Position numbers and translations under genes: made by a program
Shown here: positions 9,220 to 18,945 of the stretch, piece by piece
Layout: every line of letters starts with the position of its first letter
Position numbering within the stretch: position 1 is the stretch's first letter
Origin: Achromobacter insuavis
GTDB lineage: Bacteria; Pseudomonadota; Gammaproteobacteria; Burkholderiales; Burkholderiaceae_B
Length of the DNA stretch: 64,000 nt
NCBI RefSeq assembly: GCF_902859645.1
Contig: NZ_CADIJR010000004.1
Location: 114,334 to 178,333, forward strand
Direction of reading: 5' to 3'
Notes under the pieces: generated by a model
Database searches by the model: none
What the model saw: the letters and a program-made list of their open reading frames with translations, nothing else
Told to the model about the DNA's origin: nothing

Positions 9220-9780
9220 ATGTCCACCGGTTCGTCGTCTCCCGCCAGCACCGAGTCCGTATTGCGCGATTACTTCCACGCCAAGGACGAAAACCGCCCG
9301 CACTACATGGCGCGCGCCTTCGCGCCGCAGGCGGTGCTGAAGATGGCGCTGCGCACGCAGGCCATCGCCTTTCCGCCCGAATCCCACGGCCTGGCCGCGA
9401 TCACCGACACGCTGGTGCGCAAGTTCGGCCAGACCTACGACAACGTCTACACCTTCTACCTGGCGCGGCCCGAGGCGGACGTGCGTCTGTCCGATTATTC
9501 CTGTGACTGGATCGTCGGCATGACCGAGAAGGCCACCGGCAACGTGCGCGTGGGCTGCGGCCGCTACGCCTGGACCTTCCAGCCGGAGCCGTACCGCGCC
9601 ACCCACCTGACCATTACGATCGAGACCATGGTGACGCTGCCGCCCGCCGACGCCGAAGCGGTATTCGGCTGGCTGCTGGCGCTGGACTACCCCTGGACCA
9701 ACGCCCAGCGCGTCGTCGCGGGCGCACCGCCGCTTGAAGACCTGGCGCCGGTGGTGCAGTATCTGCTTCACCCCATGTAG
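9220..9780 (+). CDS. NTF2/SnoaL-like hypothetical protein
   Basis: This 186-residue soluble protein has no signal peptide. Its pattern of conserved aromatics and alternating strands (RDYFHAKDENRPHYMARAF; LSDYSCDWIVGMTE; HLTITIETMVTLP) resembles the cone-shaped NTF2/SnoaL fold, but I do not recognise a catalytic motif and assign no function. An AAGGA lies about nine bases upstream of the ATG at 9220. It starts 23 bases after the LOG gene and precedes a HAD phosphatase, so the genes may be co-transcribed. Confidence 0.65.
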   Translation: MSTGSSSPASTESVLRDYFHAKDENRPHYMARAFAPQAVLKMALRTQAIAFPPESHGLAAITDTLVRKFGQTYDNVYTFYLARPEADVRLSDYSCDWIVGMTEKATGNVRVGCGRYAWTFQPEPYRATHLTITIETMVTLPPADAEAVFGWLLALDYPWTNAQRVVAGAPPLEDLAPVVQYLLHPM

Positions 9781-9799
9781 ATCGGCATCGGATTTTTTC

Positions 9800-10426
9800 T
9801 TGAAATACGACATCGCAGCTTTTGATTTCGACGGAACCCTGGCGGACACCATGCCCTGGTTCAATTCCATCCTCAACACGGTGGCCGACAAGTACGGCTT
9901 CCGCAAGATCGACGCCGCCGAGCGCGACCAGCTGCGCCACCGCGATGCCGGCGAGATCCTGAAGTTCCTCGGCATCCCGCTGTGGAAACTGCCCGCCATC
10001 ATGGCGCACGTGCGCACCCTGATGCAGGAGATCGATCCCAGCGTGCACCTGTTCGACGGCATCCCCGACGCGCTGGCCCGCCTGAAGGCGGGCGGGCTGC
10101 GGCTGGCGGTGGTCAGCTCGAACTCGCTCGAAAATGTGCAGCGCGTGCTCGGCCCCGACACCGCGGCGCTGTTCGACGACTACGAATGCGGCACCGACCT
10201 GTTCGGCAAGGCCGCCAAGATCGACCGCCTGCTGCAGCGCCACGGCACCGCGCCGGAACGTTTCCTGCTGGTGGGCGACGAAATGCGCGACATCGACGCG
10301 GCCCGCAAGGCCGGCGTGCGCGTGGGATCGGTGGCCTGGGGCTACAACCACGTCGACGCGCTGCGCGACCGCGGCCCCGACGAATTGTTCATGCAGGTCG
10401 CCGAACTGCCGGCCGCGCTGGCCTGA
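9800..10426 (+). CDS. HAD-superfamily phosphatase, phosphoglycolate-phosphatase-like
   Basis: This protein of about 208 residues has the HAD motifs in order: DFDGTLADT near the N-terminus (nucleophile and acid aspartates), VVSSNS (motif II), a lysine in GKAAKIDRL and GDEMRDIDAA (motif IV). The size and helical cap suit the phosphoglycolate-phosphatase subfamily. The start is set at a TTG (9800), because the first motif begins a few codons later and no ATG is suitably placed. It begins 19 bases after the preceding gene. The substrate is not determined. Confidence 0.8.
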   Translation: MKYDIAAFDFDGTLADTMPWFNSILNTVADKYGFRKIDAAERDQLRHRDAGEILKFLGIPLWKLPAIMAHVRTLMQEIDPSVHLFDGIPDALARLKAGGLRLAVVSSNSLENVQRVLGPDTAALFDDYECGTDLFGKAAKIDRLLQRHGTAPERFLLVGDEMRDIDAARKAGVRVGSVAWGYNHVDALRDRGPDELFMQVAELPAALA

Positions 10427-10452
10427 CGCGGCGCCCCGACAAGGACACGCTG

Positions 10453-10968
10453 ATGGCGCGCAACGTCGAAATCAAGGCCAGGGTCGCCAGCCTGGCGGCC
10501 CTCGAACCGCTGGCGGCGGCGTTGTCCGGCAAGGCGCCGGTCGCCATCGCGCAGGACGACACCTTCTTCGCCTGCCCCGACGGCCGGCTCAAGCTGCGCG
10601 TGTTCGCCGATGGCAAGGGCGAACTGATCTTCTACCGCCGCGCCGACGCCGCCGGCCCCAAGGAAAGCTTCTACGTCATTTCGCCGACCGCCTCGCCCGA
10701 CACCCTGCGCGATGCGCTGGGGCTGGCCTATGGCGTGATCGGGCGCGTGCGCAAGCAGCGCCTGCTGTTCATGGCCGGCCGCACCCGCATCCACCTGGAT
10801 CGGGTCGAGGGGCTGGGGGAATTCCTGGAACTGGAAGTGGTGCTGCGCGACGGCGAAAGCGTCGAGGACGGCATGGCCGAGGCCCATGAACTGCTGGCCA
10901 GCCTGCAGATCGCGCCGGAGCAGTTGTTGTCGGGCGCCTATCTGGACCTGCTGGCCCGGCGTCCCTGA
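10453..10968 (+). CDS. CYTH domain protein (class IV adenylate cyclase/thiamine-triphosphatase-like)
   Basis: This 171-residue protein starts MARNVEIKARV, the N-terminal signature of CYTH proteins, and continues with alternating charged strands (LKLRVF, GELIFYRR, RLLFMAGRTRIHLDRV, EFLELEVVL) that line the tunnel-shaped active site. CYTH enzymes bind triphosphates with divalent metal. The first Glu of the ExExK signature is Asn here (N-V-E-I-K), a common variant in the CyaB-like branch. The real substrate (ATP, thiamine triphosphate or inorganic triphosphate) cannot be decided. It follows the HAD gene by 26 bases. Confidence 0.78.
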   Translation: MARNVEIKARVASLAALEPLAAALSGKAPVAIAQDDTFFACPDGRLKLRVFADGKGELIFYRRADAAGPKESFYVISPTASPDTLRDALGLAYGVIGRVRKQRLLFMAGRTRIHLDRVEGLGEFLELEVVLRDGESVEDGMAEAHELLASLQIAPEQLLSGAYLDLLARRP

Positions 10969-11019
10969 AAACGGTCCGCCCGCCCCACGGCGGCCGGACC
11001 CTGGCGGCGACGGCCGGCC

Positions 11020-11961
11020 TCAGGCCGGCTGCCAGCCCCGCACGAACACGTCCACCGGCTGGCGCTTGCCGCCGGCCTTCTGCAACTCCAGCAAGCGCAA
11101 TACGCCCTCGCCGGTCGCGATGTCGATGCCCTCGGCGTCCGCGCGCAGCACGCTGCCGGGCGCGGCCGTGGCGGGCTGCGGCAAGGCCTGGGCGCGCCAC
11201 ACCTTCACCGGATCGGCCAGGCCTGGCAGGCGGATGCTGGCGCCCGGCACCGGGTTGAAGGCGCGCACGCGGCGCGCCAGCAGTTCCGCCGCCTGGCTGC
11301 AATCGAGCGCGGCCTCGGCCTTGTCCAGCTTGGCGGCGTAGGTCACGCCTTCCTCGGGCTGCGGGGTCGGCGTCAAACCGCCCTGGCCCAGCGCGGCCAG
11401 GGCCGCCACGATCGCCTCGCCGCCGGCCAGCGCCAGCGCGTCGTGCAATTGCGCGGCATTGGTGTCGGCGCCGATCGGCACGATGCGTTCCAGCAGCATG
11501 TCGCCGGTGTCCAGGCCCGCGTCCATCTGCATGATGGTGACCCCGGTGCGGTCATCGCCGGCCTCGATGGCGCGCTGGATCGGCGCCGCGCCGCGCCAGC
11601 GCGGCAACAGGCTGGCGTGGATGTTCAGGCAACCCAGGCGCGGCAGGTCCAGCACCCACTGCGGCAGGATCAGGCCATAGGCCGCGACCACCATGACGTC
11701 GGGCGCGATGCGCTCGAGCAGGGCGCGGGCCTCGGCGGCTTCCTCGGGGTAGCGGCCATCGAGCCGCAGGCTGCGCGGCTGGGCGACCTCGATGCCGGCA
11801 TCGAGCGCGGCCTGCTTGACCGGGCTCGGGGTCAGCTTGAGTCCGCGACCCGCGGGACGGTCGGGCTGGGTCATGACCAACGGGATGTCGTGGCCGGCGG
11901 CCCGCAGGGCGTCGAAGGCGATACGGGCGAATTCCGGCGTGCCGGCGAAAACTAGGCGCAT
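11020..11961 (-). CDS. fmt: Methionyl-tRNA formyltransferase
   Basis: This 313-residue enzyme formylates initiator Met-tRNA using 10-formyltetrahydrofolate. The N-terminal formyltransferase domain shows FAGTPEFA and the catalytic block [20 protein letters not shown], followed by [17 protein letters not shown]. The C-terminal tRNA-binding domain begins near residue 205. It lies 31 bases after def, with the usual def-fmt order, so initiation and deformylation are co-expressed. Confidence 0.96.
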   Translation of the reverse strand: MRLVFAGTPEFARIAFDALRAAGHDIPLVMTQPDRPAGRGLKLTPSPVKQAALDAGIEVAQPRSLRLDGRYPEEAAEARALLERIAPDVMVVAAYGLILPQWVLDLPRLGCLNIHASLLPRWRGAAPIQRAIEAGDDRTGVTIMQMDAGLDTGDMLLERIVPIGADTNAAQLHDALALAGGEAIVAALAALGQGGLTPTPQPEEGVTYAAKLDKAEAALDCSQAAELLARRVRAFNPVPGASIRLPGLADPVKVWRAQALPQPATAAPGSVLRADAEGIDIATGEGVLRLLELQKAGGKRQPVDVFVRGWQPA

Positions 11962-11992
11962 GGGGATCGGACCGGGAAGGAGGAAACGGGCG

Positions 11993-12505
11993 TCAGGCGC
12001 GCAGCGCTTCGCGCTCGGCCTTTTTCAGCTTGGTCTTGATGCGGTTCTGCTTCAGGTTGGACAGGTATTCGACGAACACCTTGCCTTCCAGGTGGTCGAG
12101 CTCGTGCTGCACGCACACGGCCAGCAGGCCGTCGGCCTCGAACTCGAACGGCTTGCCGTCGATGTCCAGCGCCTTGCAGCGGATGCGCGAGGCGCGCTCG
12201 ACTTCGTCATATATGCCCGGGACCGACAGGCAGCCTTCTTCGTAGATCTTGTAATCGTCGCTGTGCCAGGTGATCTCGGGATTGATCAACACCAGCAGCT
12301 GATTGCTTTCTTCGGAGACGTCGATGACGACGACGCGCTCGTGCACGTCAACCTGCGTCGCGGCCAGGCCCACGCCCGGCGCGTCGTACATGGTGTCGGC
12401 CATGTCGCGCACCAGTTGGCGGATGCGGTCATCGACCTCGGCGACCGGCTTGGCCTTCTTGTGCAAGCGCGGATCCGGGTAGCGAAGAATAGGGAGTAAT
12501 GCCAT
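11993..12505 (-). CDS. def: Peptide deformylase
   Basis: This 170-residue metalloenzyme removes the formyl group from new proteins. All three family motifs are present: GVGLAATQ (near residue 46), EGCLSVP (near 90, metal-binding Cys) and [10 protein letters not shown] (near 133, metal-binding His pair and catalytic Glu). It is the first gene of def-fmt and is divergent from dprA, with about 190 bases between that contain a 13-base palindrome at 12577-12589. Confidence 0.97.
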   Translation of the reverse strand: MALLPILRYPDPRLHKKAKPVAEVDDRIRQLVRDMADTMYDAPGVGLAATQVDVHERVVVIDVSEESNQLLVLINPEITWHSDDYKIYEEGCLSVPGIYDEVERASRIRCKALDIDGKPFEFEADGLLAVCVQHELDHLEGKVFVEYLSNLKQNRIKTKLKKAEREALRA

Positions 12506-12693
12506 TGAAAAGGAATCGTCGGTAAGAGTGCCTGACCAACAGTTTAATTCATTAGATTCTTGATTTCTAATAGTTTTCGGCTAAGCCGAGGATTATCCGG
12601 CCCCACCCGCCCCCGATTTACGGGCCGGTCCGGCCGGGACCATTCGATCCCCCTTGCCGGGACCGCCGTGGCCGCCATGCGACACTCTCGAAC

Positions 12694-13818
12694 ATGCCGC
12701 TCACCCACACCCCCGCTGAACTGTCCGCCTGGTTGCGCCTGTCCCTGGAACCCGGTATCGGCTCGGCCACCGCCTGCACCCTGCTGGGCGCGCTGGGCCT
12801 GCCGGAACAGATCTACGCGCAGCGCGCCTCGGCCCTGGCGCGCCAATTGCCCGATGCGCTGGCCCGCCAGCTGGCCGCCCCCATGCCGGCCGAGATGGCC
12901 GCGCAGGTCGACAGCGCGCTGCAGTGGGTCGAGGCGCCCGGCCATCACATCCTGACGCTGGCCGATCCCACCTATCCGCAAAGCCTGCTCACCATCGCCG
13001 ACCCGCCCATCCTGCTCTACGTCAACGGCGACCCGGCCTATCTGCAGGGGCCGGCGCTGGCGGTCGTGGGCGCCCGCAACGCGACCCCCGGCGGCCAGGA
13101 AAACGCCCGCGCCTTCTCCCGCTACCTGGCCGGCAATGGCTGGCGCGTGGTCAGCGGGCTGGCGCTGGGCATCGACGCGGCGGCCCATGAGGGCGCGCTG
13201 GACGCCGGCACCGGCGGCGCCGGCACGGTCGCGGTGATGGGCACCGGCATCGACCGCATCTACCCGGCGCGGCATCGCGACCTGGCGCATCGCATCGCCG
13301 CGCACGGCGCGCTGGTGTCCGAATTGCCGATGGGGACCGGCGCCCTGCCGCAGCACTTTCCCAAGCGCAACCGCATCGTGGCCGGCCTGGCGCGCGGCGT
13401 GCTGGTGGTCGAGGCCGCGAAACAGAGCGGCTCGCTCATCACCGCGCGGCTGGCGGGCGAAAGCGGGCGCGAGGTGTTCGCCATTCCCGGCTCGATCCAC
13501 TCGCCGCTGTCGCGCGGTTGCCATGCGCTGATCCGCCAGGGCGCCAAGCTGGTGGAAACCGCGGCCGACATCACCGACGAACTGGGCGGCGGCTCGCGGC
13601 CCGACGCCCGCCCGGCCGCGCCGGCCGACGACGCCGCGCCCAGGGAAGCCGCCCCCCATCCGGTGCTGGAGGCGCTGGGCTTCGACCCGCTGCACCTGGA
13701 CGCGATCCAGGCCCGCTGCGGCCTGGATACCGCCGACCTGCAGGCGCAATTGCTGGAGCTGGAACTGGCCGCGCGCGTGGCGCGCCTGGACGACGGCCGC
13801 TTCCAACGCCTGAAATAA
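12694..13818 (+). CDS. dprA: DNA-processing protein DprA
   Basis: This 374-residue protein loads RecA on single-stranded DNA taken up during natural transformation. It has an N-terminal SAM-like region, a Rossmann-fold DprA core with VVGARNATPGGQENARAFS and SGLALGIDAAAHEGAL, the ssDNA-binding GTGIDRIYPARH and FPKRNRIVAGLA segments, and a C-terminal winged-helix domain (about residues 310-374). It is divergent from def-fmt, a common neighbourhood. No Shine-Dalgarno sequence is obvious before the ATG. Confidence 0.95.
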   Translation: MPLTHTPAELSAWLRLSLEPGIGSATACTLLGALGLPEQIYAQRASALARQLPDALARQLAAPMPAEMAAQVDSALQWVEAPGHHILTLADPTYPQSLLTIADPPILLYVNGDPAYLQGPALAVVGARNATPGGQENARAFSRYLAGNGWRVVSGLALGIDAAAHEGALDAGTGGAGTVAVMGTGIDRIYPARHRDLAHRIAAHGALVSELPMGTGALPQHFPKRNRIVAGLARGVLVVEAAKQSGSLITARLAGESGREVFAIPGSIHSPLSRGCHALIRQGAKLVETAADITDELGGGSRPDARPAAPADDAAPREAAPHPVLEALGFDPLHLDAIQARCGLDTADLQAQLLELELAARVARLDDGRFQRLK

Positions 13819-13967
13819 GGGACCGCGCCACGGGCAAGGCCGGGGCCGGCCAGCGCCCGGACAACCCTTGGCCCGGCCGCGAGCGGGGCCGGATGCGATG
13901 GCGCTAATATTGGCGTTGGCGCCGAGCCGCCGCCGCGGCCGCCCCCGATACCGATACAGGAAGAGAC

Positions 13968-14876
13968 ATGGCATTGCCCACACGCGTCAAGATCGTCGAG
14001 GTTTCGCCCCGCGACGGTCTGCAGAATGAAAAGGAATTCGTCCCCACCGACATCAAGGTGGAACTGATCGACCGCCTCGCGGCCGCCGGTTTTCCCAACG
14101 TCGAGGCGGCCTCGTTCGTGTCGCCCAAGTGGGTGCCGCAGATGGCCGACGGCGCCGACGTCATGGCGCGCATCCAGCGCCGCCCGGGCACGATCTATTC
14201 GGTGCTCACGCCCAACATGAAGGGCTTCGAGGGCGCGCTGGCGGCCGGCGCGGACGAGATCGTCATCTTCGGCGCGGCCAGCGAGGCCTTCTCGCAAAAG
14301 AACATCAACTGCTCGATCGCCGAATCCATCGCGCGCTTCGAACCCGTGGTGCAGGCCGCCCGTGAAGCCGGCATCCGCGTGCGCGGCAGCATCAGCTGCG
14401 CGCTGGGCTGTCCCTACCAGGGCGAAGTGCCGATCGAATCCGTGGTCGACGTGGCCCAGCGCTACCTGGCCATGCAGGTCGACGAGATCGACGTGGCCGA
14501 CACCATCGGCGTGGGCACGCCGCAGCGCGTGCGCGACGTGATGGCCGCGGTCACCCGCGTGGTGGACCCGGCGCGCGTCTCCGGCCACTTCCACGACACC
14601 TACGGCCAGGCGCTGGCCAACATCCTGGCGTCGCTGGAGACCGGCATCTCGATCTTCCACGCCTCGGTGGCCGGCCTGGGCGGCTGCCCCTACGCCAAGG
14701 GCGCGACCGGCAACGTCGCCACCGAAGACGTGCTGTACATGCTGCGCGGCCTGGACATCGACACCGGCGTCGACTTCGACGCGGTGGTGGATATCGGCCA
14801 ATGGATGTCGGCCAACCTCAATCGCAAGGGCTCCAGCCGGGCCGGCAACGCCATTGCCGCCAAGCGGGCCGCCTGA
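13968..14876 (+). CDS. mvaB: Hydroxymethylglutaryl-CoA lyase
   Basis: This 302-residue TIM-barrel enzyme splits HMG-CoA into acetoacetate and acetyl-CoA in leucine and isovalerate breakdown. The N-terminal SPRDGLQNE motif carries the catalytic Arg-Asp, SGHFHDTYGQ supplies metal-binding histidines, and the glycine-rich GLGGCPYAKGATGNVATED loop carries the catalytic cysteine. A GGAAGAG lies just upstream of the ATG. The other leucine-degradation genes (acyl-CoA dehydrogenase, methylcrotonyl-CoA carboxylase) are not in the window. Confidence 0.93.
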   Translation: MALPTRVKIVEVSPRDGLQNEKEFVPTDIKVELIDRLAAAGFPNVEAASFVSPKWVPQMADGADVMARIQRRPGTIYSVLTPNMKGFEGALAAGADEIVIFGAASEAFSQKNINCSIAESIARFEPVVQAAREAGIRVRGSISCALGCPYQGEVPIESVVDVAQRYLAMQVDEIDVADTIGVGTPQRVRDVMAAVTRVVDPARVSGHFHDTYGQALANILASLETGISIFHASVAGLGGCPYAKGATGNVATEDVLYMLRGLDIDTGVDFDAVVDIGQWMSANLNRKGSSRAGNAIAAKRAA

Positions 14877-14972
14877 CGCGAAACGCCGTAGAATGGCTGC
14901 GCGCGTTTCGCGTGAGCGCCCGGGTCGACCGGCGCAAGTCTTTCCGCAACGCTACCGGAACTCCGCAGCCGC

Positions 14973-15446
14973 ATGACGTCCCCCGTCCCGTCCCCCTCGC
15001 CCGAGGAACACGCCGCCCTGCTTCGCGCCCTCGGCCCGCTGCCCCTGTCGGGACAGGCGTGGCCCGATTGGGTGCGCATCCTGACCTGGGTGATCCTGGC
15101 GGTGCTGGGCGTGCAGGTGGTCACCACCGCCATCCGCGCGCCGGGCCAGCCGCTCGAAAGCTCGATGGCGCTGGTGGTGGGGCTGTGCTTCATCGGCCTG
15201 CTGTTCGTGTCCTGGCACATGCAGACGTCCATCACCACCATCGACGAGCGCGGCTTGCGCCAGACCTGGTTCTCGCGCCGCGAGGTGGCCTGGGAAGACG
15301 TGCGCGAAGCGCGCTTCGTGCCGATGATCTTCTCCAAGCGGCTGGTGGTGTTCACGCACCGCGGCCGGCCCGTGATCTTCCAGGGCGGCACGCGCGAACT
15401 GCGCAACGCCTTCACCCGGATCGCGCAGGTCTACCGGCGCGGCTGA
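14973..15446 (+). CDS. Small membrane protein with PH-like C-terminal domain, unknown function
   Basis: This 157-residue protein has two hydrophobic segments (near residues 32-50 and 62-82), then a soluble tail of alternating strands (TSITTIDERGLRQTWF, REVAWEDVREARF, RLVVFTHRGRPVIFQ) and a last helix. That pattern resembles small bacterial PH-like or YcxB-type domains anchored by two helices. I do not recognise a specific family and assign no function. A strong bidirectional terminator follows at once. Confidence 0.7.
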   Translation: MTSPVPSPSPEEHAALLRALGPLPLSGQAWPDWVRILTWVILAVLGVQVVTTAIRAPGQPLESSMALVVGLCFIGLLFVSWHMQTSITTIDERGLRQTWFSRREVAWEDVREARFVPMIFSKRLVVFTHRGRPVIFQGGTRELRNAFTRIAQVYRRG

Positions 15447-15470
15447 CGGCCCGCGACGCAATACGCGCCC

Positions 15471-15506
15471 AATAAAAAACCGATGCCGCGGCATCGGTTT
15501 TTTATT
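15471..15506. terminator. Bidirectional rho-independent terminator
   Basis: A perfect hairpin with a GC stem (ACCGATGCC/GGCATCGGT) is flanked by A-runs on one side and T-runs on the other. It can stop both the plus-strand membrane-protein gene and the minus-strand binding-protein gene that converge here. Confidence 0.9.
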
Positions 15507-15541
15507 GGCGGATCCGGCCGGCGCGCCGGATCACGCCGCGC

Positions 15542-16558
15542 TCAGCGGATCGGCAGCGCGTACATCAGGCCGCCTTGCGTCCACTGCGCATTCAGGCCGC
15601 GCTTGATCTTCAGCGGGCTGCCCTCGCCGACGTTGCGCTCGAAGCTCTCGCCGTAGTTGCCGACCTGCTTGACGATGTTGTAGGCCCACTTCTCGTCCAG
15701 CCCCAGATTGGCGCCGCCGCCGGGCGTCACGCCCAGGATGCGCTTGATGTTGGGGTTGTCGCTCTTGGCCTGCTCGTCGACGTTCTTGGAGGTCACGCCG
15801 TATTCCTCGGCCTCGATCATGGCCGAGAGCGACCAGCGCACGATGTTCAGCCACGCGTCGTCGCCCTGGCGCACGAACGGACCCAGCGGTTCCTTCGAGA
15901 TGATCTCGGGCAGCACCACGTAGTCGTCGGGCTTCTGCAGCTTGGAGATGCGGATCGAGGCCAGGCCCGAGGCGTCGGTCGAGAACACGTCGCAACGGCC
16001 CGCGGCAAAGGCGTTGACCACTTCGTTGAAGGTCTCGATCACCACCGGCTTGTAAGTGACCTTGTTGGCGCGCGCCCAGTCGGCCAGCGTGTTCTCGTTC
16101 GAGGTGCCGGTCTGCAGGCAGATGGTCGCGCCGTTGATTTCCTTGGCGCTCTTGACGCCCAGCGACTTGGGCACCAGGAAGCCCTGGCCGTCGTAGAAGT
16201 TGATGCCGGCGTGGATGATGCCCAGCGCGGTGTCGCGCTGCTGCGTCACGGTGGTGTTGCGGGTCAGCACGTCGACTTCGCCCGACTGCAGCGCGGTGAA
16301 GCGCTGCTGCGAGTTGAGCGGCACGACCTTGATCTTGTCGGCGTCGCCGAACACCGCCGCGGCGATGGCGCGGCACAGGTCCACGTCCAGGCCCTGCCAC
16401 TTGCCCTGCGCGTCAGGGGCGGAGAAGCCCGCGAAGCCCGTGGTGGTGCCGCAGGTGACCGCCCCGCGCTGGCGCACGACGTCCAGCGTCGCCGCTTGTG
16501 CCCCTTGTGCCGCGGCAAACAACAACGCCGCGCCCGCCAACCCTTTTGCAATGTTCAT
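15542..16558 (-). CDS. AapJ/BztA-type amino-acid ABC transporter substrate-binding protein
   Basis: This 338-residue periplasmic protein has a signal peptide (cleavage after AQGAQA) and the family-3 solute-binding fold. The block RGAVTCGTTTGFAGFSAPDAQGKWQGLDVD and the length are typical of AapJ/BztA receptors for general L-amino acids. No permease or ATPase gene is adjacent, so it is an orphan here and must rely on distant partners. The ATG at 16558 gives the signal peptide directly; longer in-frame starts add an unlikely leader. Confidence 0.87.
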   Translation of the reverse strand: MNIAKGLAGAALLFAAAQGAQAATLDVVRQRGAVTCGTTTGFAGFSAPDAQGKWQGLDVDLCRAIAAAVFGDADKIKVVPLNSQQRFTALQSGEVDVLTRNTTVTQQRDTALGIIHAGINFYDGQGFLVPKSLGVKSAKEINGATICLQTGTSNENTLADWARANKVTYKPVVIETFNEVVNAFAAGRCDVFSTDASGLASIRISKLQKPDDYVVLPEIISKEPLGPFVRQGDDAWLNIVRWSLSAMIEAEEYGVTSKNVDEQAKSDNPNIKRILGVTPGGGANLGLDEKWAYNIVKQVGNYGESFERNVGEGSPLKIKRGLNAQWTQGGLMYALPIR

Positions 16559-16685
16559 GACTTGTTTTCCTGTTGTACCGGGACGCGCAAGCGCCCTGTT
16601 GTAGCAGGGCGCGCAAGCGCGCCGAGGCGAGAAGCTTATCGACATGAAGCGCCCGCGCCAAATAACAAGCGCTTATTTGGGTATA

Positions 16686-17927
16686 TCACGCCGCCAGCGA
16701 AATCGACACCGGCTGGTTGGCCTCGCAGGCGTCCAGCGCGCGGCTGAGCCGCTGCATGCCCTGCGCGATCTGGCTTTCGTTCATGGTGGCGAACGACATG
16801 CGCATGGCGTGCAGGTCGGCCTGGGCCGCGTCGGCGTAAAACGCCTTGCCCGGCACGTAGACCACTTCGTGCTCGATGGCATAGGGCAGCAGGCGGGTCG
16901 CGTCGACCTCGCCGTTCAGGCGCGCCCAGAAGAACATGCCGCCTTCGGGCTTGCTGAAGGTGATGCGGCCGGCCAGTTCGCGCTCCAGGCCGGCGGCCAT
17001 GGCGTCGCAACGCAGGCCGTAGGCGGCGCGGATGCGCGGCACGTGTTCTTCATAGCGGCCGTTGGCCAGGTACTGCGCCACCACTTCCTGGATCCACGCG
17101 GACGAGGCCATGTCGTCGGCGGCCTTGGCGCCGACGCAGCGGCGGCGGATCTCGGGCGGGGCCACCAGCCAGCCGATGCGCAGCGCGGGCGCCATGGTCT
17201 TGGACATGCTGGCCAGGTACACGGCCCAGTTGCGGGCTTCGCCCTCGGCCAGCGCCATGATGGGCGGCACGGCTTCGCCGGCAAAGCGCAGTTCGCTATA
17301 GGGATCGTCCTCGACGATCAGGAAGCGGTGCTTGACCGCCAGCTCCAGCAGCCGCAGGCGGCGCTGGCGCGAGATGGTGGCGCCACAGGGATTGGAGAAC
17401 GAGGCCACCACGCAGACGATCTTGGGCTTGATACGCGCGGCCAGTTCATCGAGCGCATCGATGTCGACGCCATCCGGGCCGGACGGCACGGTGTGCACGG
17501 TGGCGCCGGTGTAGCGCAGCGCCTGCACGGAATTGGGGAACGCGGGCGATTCGATGATGGCGTGGTCGCCCGGCTGCAGCATCACGCGCGACAGCAAGGC
17601 CATGGCCTGCTGCGAACCGCCGGTGACGGCCAGTTCGGTGTCCGGATTGCAGTGCAGGCCGCGCGCCGCCGACAGGCGCGCCAGTTCGTTGCGCAGGCTG
17701 GCCTGGCCATCGATGTTGGAGTACTGCAGGCAGGCGCCCAGGCGCGCCAGCACCTGGGTCGACGCGATCGTCAGGCCATCCACGTCGAACAGTTCCTGCG
17801 CGGGATAGCCGCCCGCCAGCGAAATGGTGCCGGGGCGCATCGCGTAAGGCATGAGCGAACGGATCGGGGAAGCGGGGGGATTCAGGAAAGGCGTGGCAAA
17901 AGCGTACTCGGGCGCGGCGCTGGACAT
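16686..17927 (-). CDS. PLP-dependent aminotransferase, class I/II (2-aminoadipate transaminase-like)
   Basis: This protein of about 413 residues is a fold-type I aminotransferase without the DNA-binding domain of MocR proteins. The PLP lysine is K243 in SMSKTMAPALRIGW; the ISLAGGYP start, SFSNPCGATIS and EDDPYSELRF blocks and C-terminal MRMSFA arginine region fit the LysN/kynurenine aminotransferase II-like group. The amino-acid substrate is not determined. I chose the ATG at 17927 because it gives the usual distance to the first conserved block; an ATG 45 bases upstream is possible. Confidence 0.85.
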   Translation of the reverse strand: MSSAAPEYAFATPFLNPPASPIRSLMPYAMRPGTISLAGGYPAQELFDVDGLTIASTQVLARLGACLQYSNIDGQASLRNELARLSAARGLHCNPDTELAVTGGSQQAMALLSRVMLQPGDHAIIESPAFPNSVQALRYTGATVHTVPSGPDGVDIDALDELAARIKPKIVCVVASFSNPCGATISRQRRLRLLELAVKHRFLIVEDDPYSELRFAGEAVPPIMALAEGEARNWAVYLASMSKTMAPALRIGWLVAPPEIRRRCVGAKAADDMASSAWIQEVVAQYLANGRYEEHVPRIRAAYGLRCDAMAAGLERELAGRITFSKPEGGMFFWARLNGEVDATRLLPYAIEHEVVYVPGKAFYADAAQADLHAMRMSFATMNESQIAQGMQRLSRALDACEANQPVSISLAA

Positions 17928-18140
17928 GGCGGAAGGGACGACGAGGAGAAAGGAAGGACCCGCGCCGTTCAACGACGGCGCTGGCGGGTTTAGAACATTG
18001 AAATCTAAACAAATATCGACAAATTCTAAGCCTGCCGCTCAGACAGGGTCAACGAACACGCGCCCCTGCGCGGCGCGGTGTGGCGAAACGGTGCACGCGC
18101 GTCCTACACTATGGGACATTCCGTTCCCAAGAGACCCCGC

Positions 18141-18860
18141 ATGACCGATGTAGACACCATGGCCACCCGCCTGGCCCGGATCCGGCAACGCATCGCCCAG
18201 GCCTGCGAACGCGCCGGCCGGGCGCCGGACAGCGTGACGCTGCTGCCCGTCAGCAAGACGTTCGAGGTGGATGCCGTGCGCGAGGCCATGGCCCTGGGCC
18301 TGACCCGTTTCGGCGAAAACAAAACCCAGGAACTGCGCCAGAAGGCGGCCGCGCTGGCCGGCCAGGGCCTGCAATGGGTCCTGATCGGTCACTTGCAGAC
18401 CAACAAGGCCAAGGACGCGGCGCGCGACGCCACCGAGCTGCAGTCGCTCGACCGGCTCGATCTGGCCGAGGCCCTGCACCGCCGCCTGGTCAATGAGGGC
18501 CGGACCCTGGACGTGCTGGTGCAGGTCAAAACCTCCAGCGAACCCAGCAAGTACGGCATGGCCCCCGCCGACGTGGCGGCGTTCCTGCGCCGCATCACGG
18601 CGGACTTCCCCACCCTGCGGGTGCAGGGCCTGATGACCATGGCGGCCAATTCGCCCGACCCGCTGGAAGTGCGCGCCTGCTTCCGCGCCCTGCGCGAGCT
18701 GCGCGACCAGTTGCGCCAGGAAAGCATCGCCGGGGTGTCGCTGGAGCGCCTGTCCATGGGCATGAGCGGCGATTTCGAGCTGGCGATCGAGGAAGGCTCG
18801 ACCGAAGTGCGCATCGGCACCGCCATCTTCGGCGCCCGCAGCTACCCCGATCCGCAATAA
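18141..18860 (+). CDS. yggS: YggS/PLPBP family pyridoxal-phosphate homeostasis protein
   Basis: This 239-residue single-barrel protein binds PLP at K39 (LLPVSKTF) and keeps free pyridoxal phosphate and amino-acid pools balanced; it has no known catalytic turnover. Family signatures FGENKTQEL, WVLIGHLQTNKAK, GLMTM and SMGMSGDFELAIEEGSTEVRIGTAIFG are all present. A -10-like TACACT lies about 30 bases upstream of the ATG, which has a weak AAGAGA in front. It is divergent from the aminotransferase gene. Confidence 0.95.
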   Translation: MTDVDTMATRLARIRQRIAQACERAGRAPDSVTLLPVSKTFEVDAVREAMALGLTRFGENKTQELRQKAAALAGQGLQWVLIGHLQTNKAKDAARDATELQSLDRLDLAEALHRRLVNEGRTLDVLVQVKTSSEPSKYGMAPADVAAFLRRITADFPTLRVQGLMTMAANSPDPLEVRACFRALRELRDQLRQESIAGVSLERLSMGMSGDFELAIEEGSTEVRIGTAIFGARSYPDPQ

Positions 18861-18945
18861 GCCGCTGATTCCGGGGCCGCAAACGAGCGCATATTGCCGG
18901 GCGGCCGGGGCATAATACCCTCGCAAAAAAACGAGGAGACACCCC

